Notes: a model not told the origin generated them from the letters alone. Counted from the first letter of the stretch, positions 27,015-35,557 are shown. The stretch is DNA of 64,000 nt from Microbacteriaceae bacterium (GCA_004297935.1 SCRE01000023.1:248001-312000); one strand, 5' to 3'. Program-made: numbers and translations.

Positions 27015-27478
27015 GGCGACCCCGCGCCTGCCTGCACGTCGGACTCGACCGCGGCCCTGATCGCCGCCATCTCGATATTGCTCACCCGCTGAACCCGGCG
27101 CTGGAGGGCGCGGTCGGGGATCACCCGCATAATGCTGGCGAGGTCGACCTCAACCCACATCATGGCGTCCGTGTGCCCATCGCCTGCCGGCTCGAATTCC
27201 ATTCCCCAACGCGCCACGGACGTTCCCATCGTGCCGACGAACGCCATAGAGCGAGGCGCATCGACAGCGGTTACCCGCTCACGCCGGCGGTGATTCCACC
27301 CCAGGTCCCGCGCCCGCTGCTCCACCCACGCACCTGGCTGCAGGGCACCACCACCGCGAACCCGGCACTCAAGCACCGTCGGCGCCCACTCCGACCAGCG
27401 TCCAACGTCACACAGATAACCCCACACGTCACCGACGCTCCCGGCGATTGTGATGCGGCTCTCGGTTCGGATCGTCAT
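27011..27478 (-). CDS. SRPBCC family protein (polyketide cyclase/lipid-binding fold)
   Basis: 155-residue START/SRPBCC fold: N-terminal SRITIAGSVGDVWGYLCDVGRWSEW is the classical first strand and helix of Polyketide_cyc2 proteins. Such proteins bind hydrophobic ligands; activity not assignable. Upstream gene of a coupled pair with the methyltransferase. Confidence 0.87.
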   Translation of the reverse strand: MTIRTESRITIAGSVGDVWGYLCDVGRWSEWAPTVLECRVRGGGALQPGAWVEQRARDLGWNHRRRERVTAVDAPRSMAFVGTMGTSVARWGMEFEPAGDGHTDAMMWVEVDLASIMRVIPDRALQRRVQRVSNIEMAAIRAAVESDVQAGAGSP

Positions 27479-27491
27479 CGGCTCGGCTTTG

Positions 27492-27526
27492 GGTAGACGG
27501 GATTGGTAGACGAGTTCGGGTAGACG
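27492..27526. repeat. Three short direct repeats (GGTAGACG)
   Basis: GGTAGACG occurs at 27492, 27505 and 27519 (spacing 13 and 14) just upstream of the SRPBCC gene start, within the longer pattern GGGTAGACGAGTT. Helical-repeat spacing is not met, so this may be a slippage-type repeat or an operator array. Confidence 0.5.
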
Positions 27527-27702
27527 AGTTTCGGTTGCTACACGCCCCGCGGCCTTCGTCCTCCTCAGAGTGTTACACGAATCGGAAGGGCATTTGGTTC
27601 AAACCGCCTCGCGTTTCGAGCTCCGTAGCCCCCGCCCCCGAGCCACAAGCAAGCAGCCGGGCGAACCAAGTAACCCTCAAGCAAGTCCCTCGCCGCGTGT
27701 CC

Positions 27703-27927
27703 TCACCGCTCCCCGCGGAGCTTCCGAAGGTTCTCCAGCGTGTTGTCGCAGGTGAGCATGACGCCCTTTGACCCGAACTCCAGCCGTCCGCCCCGAAGGC
27801 TGACACCAGGCGCCAGAACCACACGGGGCATCCCCGAGATCGTGCCAACGACCTCGATCGCCTTCACACCGTCCCCGACGGCCGCCTGCAGCTCTTCCGA
27901 ATCCTTCACAACACGCGAGTCAGTCAC
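27703..27927 (-). pseudogene. N-terminal fragment of a right-handed beta-helix family protein
   Basis: 74 codons from ATG at 27927: a SEELQAAVGDGVKAIEV segment, then PRVVLAPGVSLRGG, then RLEFGSKGVMLTCDNTLE. I recognise this as the N-terminus of a family of several-hundred-residue proteins (L.APG..LRGG.L.FG.KGV.LT.DNTL) with predicted beta-helix fold. Here the frame ends after LRKLRGER, and nothing downstream continues the domain, so most of the gene is lost. Could alternatively be expressed as a short peptide. Confidence 0.55.
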
Positions 27928-28149
27928 GAGAATTCGCCCTCCGCTTCAACAACCGGATACCCAAACAGTACCCGCGCCGACAAAAAAGAACGCCACGATG
28001 TCTCGGGTGCTGCGGGTTGGGTTCCGAACACATGTGCTGAACCGGTGGCGCTGGTCGCCGAGTGGCTGGAGGCCGCCTATTCGGTGCGCTCCTAGGCAAC
28101 CGCGCTCGACGCAGGTGACCCGAATCGGCCCGATCTGTGCCGGACGCGA

Positions 28150-28644
28150 TCAGGCCAACGGCGCCCGCGCGCTTGCGACCATCTTGCCTTGCGGGTCCAG
28201 TTTGCCGAGAAGCTTCGCCGAGATCGCGGAGAGCTGTGCGAGTTCTTCGGCCGTGAGGGTGTCGATGACAACGCTCCTGACCAGATTCACATGCCCGGGC
28301 GCGGTGGCCACGACCTTGTGCCAGCCTGAATGCGTGAGCGAGACGTTGGTTGCGCGCCGGTCTTCGGGGCACGGCATCCGCTGCGCGAATCCGTGGGTCT
28401 CCAAATTCGAGACCACCCGGGACAACCGGGCCAATGTCGCGTTCGTGTGCTCGGCGAGTTCGGTCATCCGCATGGTGCGTTTCGGCGCCTCTGAGAGCAT
28501 CGCGAGGGTGAAGTACTCGAAGTGGGTCAAGTCGGCGTCGCGTTGGAGTTGCGCGTCCAGGGCCGACGGGAACAGTTGCAGCACAGCCACGAAGCGCAGC
28601 CAGGATTGCAGTTCCTCGCTGGTCAGCCACTGTGTTTGGGTCAT
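28150..28644 (-). CDS. MarR family transcriptional regulator
   Basis: 164-residue MarR regulator: THFEYFTLAMLSEAPKRTMR leads to the HTH MTELAEHTNATLARLSRVV and wing QRMPCPEDRRATNVSLTHSG. Divergent from an NAD(P)-binding oxidoreductase gene, with two related palindromes in the 91-base spacer. Predicted to repress that gene and itself, with an inducer (oxidant, phenolic or electrophile) typical of the family. Confidence 0.92.
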   Translation of the reverse strand: MTQTQWLTSEELQSWLRFVAVLQLFPSALDAQLQRDADLTHFEYFTLAMLSEAPKRTMRMTELAEHTNATLARLSRVVSNLETHGFAQRMPCPEDRRATNVSLTHSGWHKVVATAPGHVNLVRSVVIDTLTAEELAQLSAISAKLLGKLDPQGKMVASARAPLA

Positions 28645-28664
28645 GAATCGATTCTACCTGATTA

Positions 28665-28711
28665 ACTTGTATCTACAAGTAAATCGCGTTATATTAGTTG
28701 CAGCTACAACC
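28665..28711. promoter_or_regulatory. Twin MarR operators in the divergent spacer
   Basis: Two palindromes of the same pattern: ACTTGTATCTACAAGT (28665-28680, both 7-base arms perfect) and AGTTGCAGCTACAACC (28696-28711, imperfect). They share A-TTG-A-CTACAA and sit 31 bases apart, about three helical turns. The AT-rich GTTATATTAG between them may be a -10 element. Strong candidates for the binding sites of the flanking MarR protein. Confidence 0.7.
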
Positions 28712-28735
28712 AATTAACGAGCAAAGGACACCACA

Positions 28736-29311
28736 ATGAGCACAGTCAGCATCATCGGAACCGGCGGCATGGCCAACGCGATCGGCGGCATTCTCGCCGG
28801 CGGCGGGGCGACCGTCGAATACATCGGGCACTCCGAAACCACCGACACGGTTTCCGGGGAGATCGTCGTGCTCGCCGTACCGTACCCGGCTGTTGCCGGT
28901 GTGCTCGCGCAGTACGGTAACCAGTTGGCGGGCAAGACAGTCGTAGACATCACCAACCCGCTCAACTTCGAGACCTTCGACTCGCTGACGGTGCCGGTCG
29001 GCAGTTCCGCGACAGCGGTGATCGCGGCCGAGCTGCCGGATTCCTGCGTGCTCAAGGCGTTCAACACGACTCTGGCCGCAACGCTGGTCGCCAAGAAGAT
29101 CGGGTCGCTGCAGACGACAGTGCTCATCGCCGGTGACGACTCAGACGCCAAGTCCGCCCTCGCCGCGCTGATCGAGGCCGGCGGCGTTGCCGCGATCGAT
29201 GCCGGTTCGTTGAAGCGCGCACACGAGCTCGAGGCGCTCGGATTCCTCCAGCTGACACTCGCCGCTGGTGAGAAGATCACCTGGACCGGCGGCTTCGGCA
29301 TCATCCGCTGA
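28736..29311 (+). CDS. NAD(P)-binding, F420-dependent-reductase-like protein
   Basis: 191-residue Rossmann protein of the NADP oxidoreductase, coenzyme F420-dependent superfamily. Dinucleotide loop SIIGTGGMANAIGG at the N-terminus, VVLAVPYPA and VVDITNPLNFE in the family positions, and KAFNTTLAATLV. Often found as quinone or carbonyl reductase-like genes under MarR control. Ribosome binding site AAAGGA region. Divergent from the MarR regulator and its operators. F420 use is not proven by sequence. Confidence 0.88.
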   Translation: MSTVSIIGTGGMANAIGGILAGGGATVEYIGHSETTDTVSGEIVVLAVPYPAVAGVLAQYGNQLAGKTVVDITNPLNFETFDSLTVPVGSSATAVIAAELPDSCVLKAFNTTLAATLVAKKIGSLQTTVLIAGDDSDAKSALAALIEAGGVAAIDAGSLKRAHELEALGFLQLTLAAGEKITWTGGFGIIR

Positions 29312-29559
29312 GAAAACGAGGTCTCGGTCACCGGCACGGACAGCTAGCATGCCTGTAGCCGCGCCGGGCCGATGGGAAGGGTCGAACGATGAGCGCGAAT
29401 GACAGCGACGGGCCGGTCGTGCTGACGCGCGCGGACATGGATGCGTTGCCGGATTGAGGAGCGGAAGCCACTCTTGGATCTCCATGAGGCGACTGTACCG
29501 CTGGGTGCGGAGGAGAACTGATCCATCGCCGGAGTATGGAGCCATCCTCGCTCCAGTCC
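29312..29559. other. Intergenic stretch with a 22-codon open frame (29389-29457)
   Basis: After a good ribosome binding site (GGAAGGG) an ATG at 29389 opens a 22-codon frame (MSANDSDGPVVLTRADMDAL...) ending at 29457. Its design looks like the first residues of a larger protein cut off by a deletion, but no family can be named. The rest holds nothing recognisable and precedes the GIY-YIG gene end. Confidence 0.35.
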
Positions 29560-30513
29560 TCACACCGACAGCACGGAATCCACATTCACAAGCCCGCGCC
29601 CCTCCCATGCTCCAAAGGAGATGCCCTCCGCTGTAACCCAAGAGGTACGACCGTTACAGGATCTCCCGAGCACGACCGCGCCGGCTGTAGACGATGACCC
29701 GAATGCCGCGTCTTTCACGAAACGCGCTTTCGTCCCGTCAACAACGAGGACGTCCTCGGATACAAGGCCGTCGTGGATCGAGCGATAGCTGGCGTAGGCA
29801 CGCGCGGTGCTTTCGCTGTACGTCGCGCTCTCAGATACACGTGTGACCGCAGTAGAGCCCGCTAGCACTATGAACTCACCATCAGCCAGCCGCGCTCGCG
29901 CCTCGATCCCCTGCCGCTTCCCTCTGAGGAAGAACATCGGGGACTCAGCCACCGCCGATTCTGGGGCCGTTGTGTCAGCGTTCGTGACCCTCGGAAGCCC
30001 ACGGAAGACATCCACGCCGATCGTCGGCAACAGCACATGAAGCTGATCCAAGAAGTAGTCCATGTTCGACGTCTCAGCCTCAGAAAGCCTTGAGAAGCCA
30101 GGGTCCGTGCCGTTATCCAACACAGCTCTGGCGGTCTGCTTGGCGCGCGCGATCAGCTGCGACTCCAGGTAGCGAACCTGAGACTTGGTCAATTGCTGGG
30201 CCTGCGCCTGCGAGGTGACGATGACTGCGCGATCCCACCAATCCTTCTTATCGTGGTGCTGTCTCAGCCGAGTCGCTACTTCGTCGCTCTCACCGATATA
30301 CACCCTCGCGCGGCCAGGCTGCGACGACTCAGGGTCATCGCCAAGCAGCAGATATACCCCGCTCCGCCTGGTCTCCTCACGAAGCAGCAATCGGCTCAGT
30401 TCTGATCGAGGCGCGGCGACGACGTGACCAGTCCAGTTGGCGATCTCCGCTGTACGAAGTCCACCGGGCTTGCCATCGACTAGATAGAGCAGTACCTGTT
30501 TACCGGGGCTCAC
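29560..30513 (-). CDS. GIY-YIG nuclease family protein with DUF4357
   Basis: 317-residue protein. The N-terminal catalytic domain is GIY-YIG: SGVYLLLGDD, then RARVYIGESDEVATRLRQH (Tyr, Gly, Arg of the core), with later NMDYFLDQ. The C-terminal part (GIEARARLADGEFIVLAGS...) matches DUF4357, a usual companion. GTG start at 30513 is supported by GAGGAG upstream. Proteins of this kind occur in restriction and other defence contexts; here neighbours are methyltransferase, TA and DUF6119 remnants. Nuclease activity expected, target unknown. Confidence 0.85.
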   Translation of the reverse strand: MSPGKQVLLYLVDGKPGGLRTAEIANWTGHVVAAPRSELSRLLLREETRRSGVYLLLGDDPESSQPGRARVYIGESDEVATRLRQHHDKKDWWDRAVIVTSQAQAQQLTKSQVRYLESQLIARAKQTARAVLDNGTDPGFSRLSEAETSNMDYFLDQLHVLLPTIGVDVFRGLPRVTNADTTAPESAVAESPMFFLRGKRQGIEARARLADGEFIVLAGSTAVTRVSESATYSESTARAYASYRSIHDGLVSEDVLVVDGTKARFVKDAAFGSSSTAGAVVLGRSCNGRTSWVTAEGISFGAWEGRGLVNVDSVLSV

Positions 30514-30639
30514 ATCGATCAGTCTCCTCGTCGTCCGCACCCCGCGCGAAACGTCGCAAGCACGCGGATCGCGATCGAGTCGCCTGCGGCGATGATGTGC
30601 TGTCACGAGACTACCGGCAACTCGACCACCGTGATCGGC

Positions 30640-30740
30640 GGGGCGGAGGGGTGGGCAATCACCTACGGGTCAACTCTCGAGACGCGTGTTCGGTACACCC
30701 CGTCCGATGTGTTCGATACCTTCCCTCTCCCTCAGCGTAC
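30640..30740 (+). pseudogene. C-terminal fragment of a large DNA methyltransferase
   Basis: About 30 codons read EGWAITYGSTLETRVRYTPS then DVFDTFPLPQ. The RYTPSDVF-TFPLP string is the C-terminal signature of large class I DNA methyltransferases (MmeI-like type IIL, BREX PglX-like). Sequence on both sides is unrelated to it, so only the tail remains. Supports this stretch being a decayed defence region. Confidence 0.55.
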
Positions 30741-30865
30741 GAACCGACTAGTACTACAGTCGTGTTTGATGATCTTCGCGAACACCGCAGAATCCCGCTT
30801 CGGATTGACTTGGTTGAAGACCTCGAGCCTCGCGCTCGATCAGACTCACCCGGTACCCTTGGGGT

Positions 30866-31195
30866 ATGTCCATGACCGTCGCAACGCCCGAGACACTCGC
30901 CCTCCGCGAACTCCTCGACGCGCGCCGAGACGAGTTCCAGGCGCTCCTGGCGAAGTACACGGCAACGAACCCGAGACTCTTCGGCTCGATCGCTCACGGC
31001 ACCGCACACGAGGGCAGCGACATCGACATCCTGGTCGAGATGGACCCCGCTGACGGGAATCTGCTCATGCGCGCATCCGGCCTCATGGAGGAGACCCGCA
31101 CACTCTTTGGCCGGGACGACATCGACATCTTCCCCGTGCAGTTGTTCAAGCAGCCGATCTCAGAGTCGGCTCTCACTGACTCGGTTGCCTTGTGA
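30866..31195 (+). CDS. MNT-type nucleotidyltransferase antitoxin (MntA-like)
   Basis: 109-residue minimal nucleotidyltransferase: LFGSIAHGTAHEGSDIDILVE (residues about 38-58) carries the GSxxxG and D-x-D catalytic motif; a DDIDIF segment supplies the third acidic position. Such proteins neutralise HEPN RNase toxins, in characterised systems by AMPylating them. The stop overlaps the GTG of the following hepT-like gene by 4 bases, the usual coupling of this module. This half is intact, unlike its partner. Confidence 0.88.
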   Translation: MSMTVATPETLALRELLDARRDEFQALLAKYTATNPRLFGSIAHGTAHEGSDIDILVEMDPADGNLLMRASGLMEETRTLFGRDDIDIFPVQLFKQPISESALTDSVAL

Positions 31196-31526
31196 GCCGG
31201 AGCGTCGAGCAGTGCGTCGCTGACATCTTGCAATCGATCGACCGTTGCCAACGGTACGTCGACGCGCTCGACAGCGATGATCCGAACGTGGTCGACATGG
31301 CAGAGGATGCCGTTGAGCGAAACCTGCAGATCATCGGAGAAGCAGCAAACCATCTCCCGGCGGAGATCACCGACGCGCACCCCGAGATCGCCTGGCCGCA
31401 ATTCGTGGATTCCGGAACATCCTCGTTCACCAATACTTCGGCATTGACCTCGACACCGTTCGTGACGTGATCCAGACGCATCTGCCACCACTCGCCGCGG
31501 CACTGCGCGGCCACCTCAAGGAGTAG
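31192..31526 (+). pseudogene. HEPN toxin (HepT/DUF86), frameshifted before the RNase motif
   Basis: From GTG at 31192 the frame encodes the N-terminal HEPN helices (QSIDRCQRYVDAL; AVERNLQIIGEAANHLP) and then runs into a wrong frame near 31400. A second frame continues the family perfectly: RGFRNILVHQYFGIDLDTVR down to LRGHLKE and a stop at 31526. Restoring one base in CAATTCGTGG near 31400 joins them. The catalytic R-x4-H motif (RNILVH) lies beyond the shift, so the annotated product lacks it: either a real inactivation or a sequencing error. Confidence 0.85.
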
Positions 31527-32375
31527 GCGTCAGGTGTCACCGGACACGCATGCACCACTAACACCATCCGCCAGATCACGGATCGTTTCAACCGGCGCGC
31601 CGCGCGCAGGCGAGGCCTGTTGTTCCTACGGCTCTGCTGGAGTACGCGGTGGCTGGGCCCTCGGCCCGTTACGCGGACCTCGCGGTGATCAATCGCACGC
31701 CATCGGCAGTACCAATGCCGCCCAGGCTGCCGCACAGACTGCCCCAGACATTGACTGGGCCACAGTTGGAGCGGCCATGGCGTGCAGCGTGATCCGCGCG
31801 ATCACGGCATTTTCATGGATAGCCACTTGCGGGCAAATTGTGGGAAAATCCCGAAATCGAGGAATTTCGGCTCTGAGGAATTTTGGCTCTTCCGAAATCG
31901 GCTCTGACCGGCCATTTCTACGCACACACTCCGTGCCCCTGGAGGGACTTATGCCTCTCCCCCAACGCTCAAATTCAATGACAACCTGCCCGAACTACAC
32001 GGATGCCTCGCGCTCTGGCCAACTCGAACCGACAACAACTGATCGAATCCTGGCAGCCTCACGAGGAGGCCTCACTCCACCAAGTTCCGCGTAATCTCGC
32101 GGAAGTTAGTTTCACCAGTCTGCTCGTTGCCGCGCGTTGTTGTGGGTTGGTTCTGGCACCTGAAAGGGTTTGTAACACCCGAAGTGGTGCTTGCTGGAAC
32201 CGACGCGCTTCGTCCGGTCGACTCCGTGGGGTGCGGCGCTCCCACTGCTCCGACGCTCAACACGCACGAGCAGAGCGTGATCGACCAGCGCCGATCCAAA
32301 TCGTAGGTTCGAGAGCATTCGGACTCGCTGATCAGGCCACCAGATCCAACCCACTTGGCCCTCGGCACGCGATCT
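31527..32375. other. 850-base stretch with no recognised gene
   Basis: No frame gives a recognisable protein and none has a convincing ribosome binding site. Around 31845-31915 there is a run of short imperfect repeats (CGAAATCGAGGAATTTCGGCTCTG and a related copy split over about 55 bases, here noted by position). Composition is more mixed than the flanks. Probably remnants of mobile or defence DNA. Confidence 0.4.
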
Positions 32376-32845
32376 TCAGCTCAGGCTTGCATCGACGATA
32401 GGGACGCGCGCGATAGCAAGACCGAAGCCCATGTTGACGAGTTGCCTGCCCTGCTGCATGAGGTTCAGCTTGCTGAAGAACGGGAGCCAGTTGCGTCCTT
32501 CGCGATTGGACTTCGCCACGACTACGTAGGTCACTCGGTACTGCGATCTATCCACCGGCTAGTCCGCTGCAGGAACCAAGTTCAACCACCTGCCACGCGA
32601 GTCCGACGGGACCTCGTCCTCGATGAGCTGGCGTATCTGCGTACGGCAGTGACCGTCGCTGAGGAGCGTAGTAGCCGAGACACTGCCTTGCGCGAAGAGG
32701 TGACTCAGAGTCGACGAACGCGACTTCCGCTTAACGTGCACGAGGTCGCCACCGCTCGAGAGGACATCGCAGAACTCAATTCCACTCGAGGCGCCGCCTC
32801 CGGGAGATCGACGCGAAACCCCTCTCTGTCAGGCTGGTGTGAGAC
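32376..32845 (-). pseudogene. C-terminal remnant of a DUF6119 / TIGR04141 sporadically distributed gene
   Basis: Minus-strand frame reads GIEFCDVLSSGGDLVHVKRK then SSTLSHLFAQGSVSATTLLS, continues to RGRWLNLVPAAD, hits an in-frame TAG near 32561, then resumes in the same frame: YRVTYVVVAKSN, LPFFSKLNLMQQGRQLVNMG and FGLAIARVPIVDASLS, stop at 32376. The CD-(L/V)...IHVK...SS-LSHLF-QG...PFFSK-NL pattern is that of DUF6119/TIGR04141 proteins, usually over 500 residues and found in defence-like islands. The N-terminal two thirds are missing. Confidence 0.65.
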
Positions 32846-32868
32846 ATCCCCGCGGTTGTGGGGTGAGC
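32843..32868. repeat. Single type I-E CRISPR-repeat-like hairpin (no array)
   Basis: GACATCCCCGCGGTTGTGGGGTGAGC resembles the general shape of type I-E repeats (CCCCGC...GGGG hairpin flanked by short arms). Only one copy is present, with no spacer periodicity and no cas gene in the window, so it may be a coincidental hairpin or a terminator. Confidence 0.2.
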
Positions 32869-32869
32869 C

Positions 32870-33202
32870 TTGAGAGGGCGGGGATCGGACGTAATCATGT
32901 TGGAAAAATCAGGAGCCGGGCGGGCCGACGATCACATGCAGTAGCGGTGAATCGAGGGTGAGTACCCCGAGAAGAACTTCGAGGAAATGCTCCGCTGCCT
33001 GGAGCGCGACCCGCCTCGGCCGTCGAACAACGCGACGGACGGCACCGTCAGCTTCAGATTGTCGTCGCCAAAAACGAAGCCGCTCACAGACATCCCACGT
33101 GACGATCGTTGTGCTCAGCGCCGTTACATCCGACTGGCTCGTCACGCAGTGCGCCATTCGACACCGCCCAAATGGAGCAATCTGTGGCGCATCAAAGGTC
33201 AC
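32870..33202. other. Stretch without a recognised gene
   Basis: A 97-codon minus-strand frame (32909-33202) and an overlapping plus-strand frame containing EYPEKNFEEMLRCLERDP are open, but neither has a recognisable family, and the plus frame has stops just upstream. Left unassigned; likely the edge between the decayed patch and the catabolic island. Confidence 0.3.
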
Positions 33203-33220
33203 GTATTATATTTGATGTGC
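33201..33220. promoter_or_regulatory. Island operator-like AT-rich site 1 (upstream of SDR)
   Basis: ACGTATTATATTTGATGTGC lies about 50-65 bases upstream of the SDR start and resembles the other AT-rich near-palindromes of the island (core TATATTATGYA, here seen as GTATTATATTTGATG). Could also contain the -10 element (TATATT). Confidence 0.45.
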
Positions 33221-33267
33221 TAACATCCCGAATGGCAGAAGAAGGCCAACCGCGTGAGCTTGTCTAA

Positions 33268-34044
33268 GTGAAAGGTGCTGAGTTGACAGCGCGATTCAAC
33301 GCAAAATGCGTACTGGTCACCGGGGGCGCGAGTGGCATAGGCGCAGCGACCGTGAGTCGCTTTCTAGGAGAAGGCGCGCGCGTTGCGATCGCTGACACGA
33401 ATCTTGAAGCCGCCAGCCAACTTGCCAGCAATCTCAATGCTGACGATCGCGCAATACCGATCCTCCTCGACGTCACAAGCGACGAGAGCGTCTTACGAGC
33501 GTTCAACACCGTCGCATCATTGCTGGGCGGTGTTGACATCCTGGTTAACAGCGCCGGTATTCGAGAGATCATGCCAGCACTCGACCTACCTCTCGACAAG
33601 TGGGACCAAGTACTGTCGGTCAATTTGAGAGGAACCTTCCTGACGTCTCAGGCCTTTGTCCGAGCGCTGACCGAGCGCGCAACCGGCGGGGCGATCGTCA
33701 ACATTTCGTCTACCGCCAGCATCCAAGCCCTGCGTAATCGAGTTGCTTATGTTGCCTCGAAACACGGTGTCTCCGGGTTGACCAAGGAAATGGCCCTCGA
33801 GTTCGGTCCATACGGCGTGCGCGTCAACGCAGTGGCACCCAGCGTGACGCGTACCCCGATGACTGCCTCCTATTTTGCTGACCCGAAGCGTGAGGCAGAG
33901 TACGTATCGCGATACCCGCTCGGGCGCATATGCCAGCCCGAGGAGGTCGCGGCAGTCATCGCGTTCCTTGCGTCGGACGATGCCAGTTTCGTCAACGGCG
34001 CGGTCGTTCCGGTCGACGGTGGCTATTCAGCCGGCCGGTTCTGA
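33268..34044 (+). CDS. SDR family NAD(P)-dependent oxidoreductase
   Basis: 258-residue classical short-chain dehydrogenase. Cofactor motif VLVTGGASGIGAAT, acidic cofactor position AIADTN favouring NAD, structural NSAG, active-site Ser in NISSTAS, Tyr and Lys in YVASKHG, and C-terminal VNGAVVPVDGG. Complete and probably active as an alcohol/3-hydroxyacyl dehydrogenase. GTG start at 33268. First gene of the catabolic island; convergent with the MmgE/PrpD gene. Confidence 0.93.
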   Translation: MKGAELTARFNAKCVLVTGGASGIGAATVSRFLGEGARVAIADTNLEAASQLASNLNADDRAIPILLDVTSDESVLRAFNTVASLLGGVDILVNSAGIREIMPALDLPLDKWDQVLSVNLRGTFLTSQAFVRALTERATGGAIVNISSTASIQALRNRVAYVASKHGVSGLTKEMALEFGPYGVRVNAVAPSVTRTPMTASYFADPKREAEYVSRYPLGRICQPEEVAAVIAFLASDDASFVNGAVVPVDGGYSAGRF

Positions 34045-34113
34045 CGGGCTCTGAGCGGTCACCCTTCCAGGTCCTGATCTGTCGCCCGTCGCCAGCAAGC
34101 CGGGCGGCCTTCC

Positions 34114-35535
34114 CTATCGTGGTGTGAGCAGCTGGATGACGATAGTCACGTCGTCGATCTGTTCAAGCCGACCGATCATCTCGACGACTGCTTCGGCCGC
34201 CTGGTCGGTGATCACGCCCTTGGCGTTGTGCGTGAACTTTTCAACCAGTTGTTCGTCAGTGAAGTACGTGCTCGGGTCGGGCGAGGGACTTCCCTTCACG
34301 AAGGCACGTTCGGCAACAAAGGTTTCGCCGCGCGCCGTGATCTCGACACGCGATGGACGCGCCGCAGGGTGGCCACTGATCGCTACTGCGAAATCCGGAT
34401 GCGGCTCAATGGTGACGCGGTCCATGAGACGAGATACCGATGGGCTGAAGACGAGATCCGGGTCTTGCCACTCCCGGCCGGGAACGAGTCGATGTGCCGC
34501 GACTGCGAGGCCGTGCGGCATGCTGAATTGTGCATCATGGACATCCTGGATGTCGCGGTTCAGAAAAGTGGGAAGCATGACCCAACCCTCGCCCCACGCG
34601 TGAATCCGTTCGATCTCCTCGGGGCGAATGTCGTTTGCCTCGACGATTTCGATGATCGCATCCACAAGCGCGTGCGTGATCCGCACTTGGGGATAGGGTT
34701 TGTATGACTGCTCGGCGGGGAATCGCCAGTCGACCCCCAGGCCATCAGTTAGCGCACCGGGCTCCCAACGAGTAGTTCCGATGAATTTCGGATAGCCATA
34801 CTGCGGATCATCCAGAATTTGCAAATCGCCCCGGTGCCCCAGCTCCGCCATCGAGGCTGCGGTCAGTGCAGATTGAGCCAACCAGCCGGAGAGCAGGTAC
34901 TTGATCGTCGCGCTCGGAGCATGGCCGAGCCAGGCGCGATGCGAATTGACAGTCGTGATGCTGCCGGCGATCGCGATGGCATTTGCGGTGACGGCGTCGT
35001 CGAGTTGCTGCAGTCGCGTGACAGCTGCCGTGGCGCCGAAGATCGTGCTGCTGTACCCGAGCACATCAGCCGTGGAGACCCTCCCGTTCGCGACATCCCG
35101 ATTGAGGCTCATCGCAGTGCCGAAGCGGAACGACATCTCGTGCGATGCAGCGATAGCCGACAGGAGTTCACGGCCGGAAGCTCGCCGGTCCTCCGCGACA
35201 GCAAGTGCCGCTGGCAGAACATAAGGAGCGACATGCCCAGGCGCAAGAACCGCGTCGAAGTCGAGCGCATTGATCAATTCGGCATTGGCCCACGCCGCGC
35301 CGAAAATCGACACTTTGTGCCCGGTTCCGATGATGGTCGCTTGCGGATTGCCAGCACCCAGGCGCAGACCGTGGGCAATCCCCTGATGACCTTTCTTGAC
35401 ATCAACGGCGGCCAGTGCGCAGCCGAGCGAATCGATTAGCACTCGTTTCGATTCGGCCACGACATCCGACGGCAATCGCGAGTACTCGGAGTCATGCCGA
35501 GTGAATCGGGCCAACTGTTCTACGATGGTTGCCAC
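34114..35535 (-). CDS. MmgE/PrpD family protein
   Basis: 473-residue member of the 2-methylcitrate dehydratase / cis-aconitate decarboxylase superfamily. N-terminal helical domain with SKRVLIDSLGCALAA and the alpha-helical core DFDAVLAPGHVAPYVLPAALA, plus SATIKYLLSGWLAQSALTAA and KPYPQVRITHALVDAI (family signature with conserved Lys/Tyr/His). Substrate is probably a carboxylate related to the CoA esters handled by neighbours. Divergent from the MBL hydrolase across an AT-rich palindromic site. A second paralogue is at 54634-56016. Confidence 0.9.
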   Translation of the reverse strand: MATIVEQLARFTRHDSEYSRLPSDVVAESKRVLIDSLGCALAAVDVKKGHQGIAHGLRLGAGNPQATIIGTGHKVSIFGAAWANAELINALDFDAVLAPGHVAPYVLPAALAVAEDRRASGRELLSAIAASHEMSFRFGTAMSLNRDVANGRVSTADVLGYSSTIFGATAAVTRLQQLDDAVTANAIAIAGSITTVNSHRAWLGHAPSATIKYLLSGWLAQSALTAASMAELGHRGDLQILDDPQYGYPKFIGTTRWEPGALTDGLGVDWRFPAEQSYKPYPQVRITHALVDAIIEIVEANDIRPEEIERIHAWGEGWVMLPTFLNRDIQDVHDAQFSMPHGLAVAAHRLVPGREWQDPDLVFSPSVSRLMDRVTIEPHPDFAVAISGHPAARPSRVEITARGETFVAERAFVKGSPSPDPSTYFTDEQLVEKFTHNAKGVITDQAAEAVVEMIGRLEQIDDVTIVIQLLTPR

Positions 35536-35557
35536 ATCGACTCCTCTCTGAGCAGCA

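Noticed and set aside
31848-31915. Repetitive AT-richer stretch suspected to be an IS end or attachment site
   Set aside because: The repeats are imperfect, there is no transposase and no matching inverted end.
32843-33202. Possible CRISPR-Cas remnant
   Set aside because: Only one repeat-like element and no translated similarity to Cas proteins; kept only as a low-interest finding.
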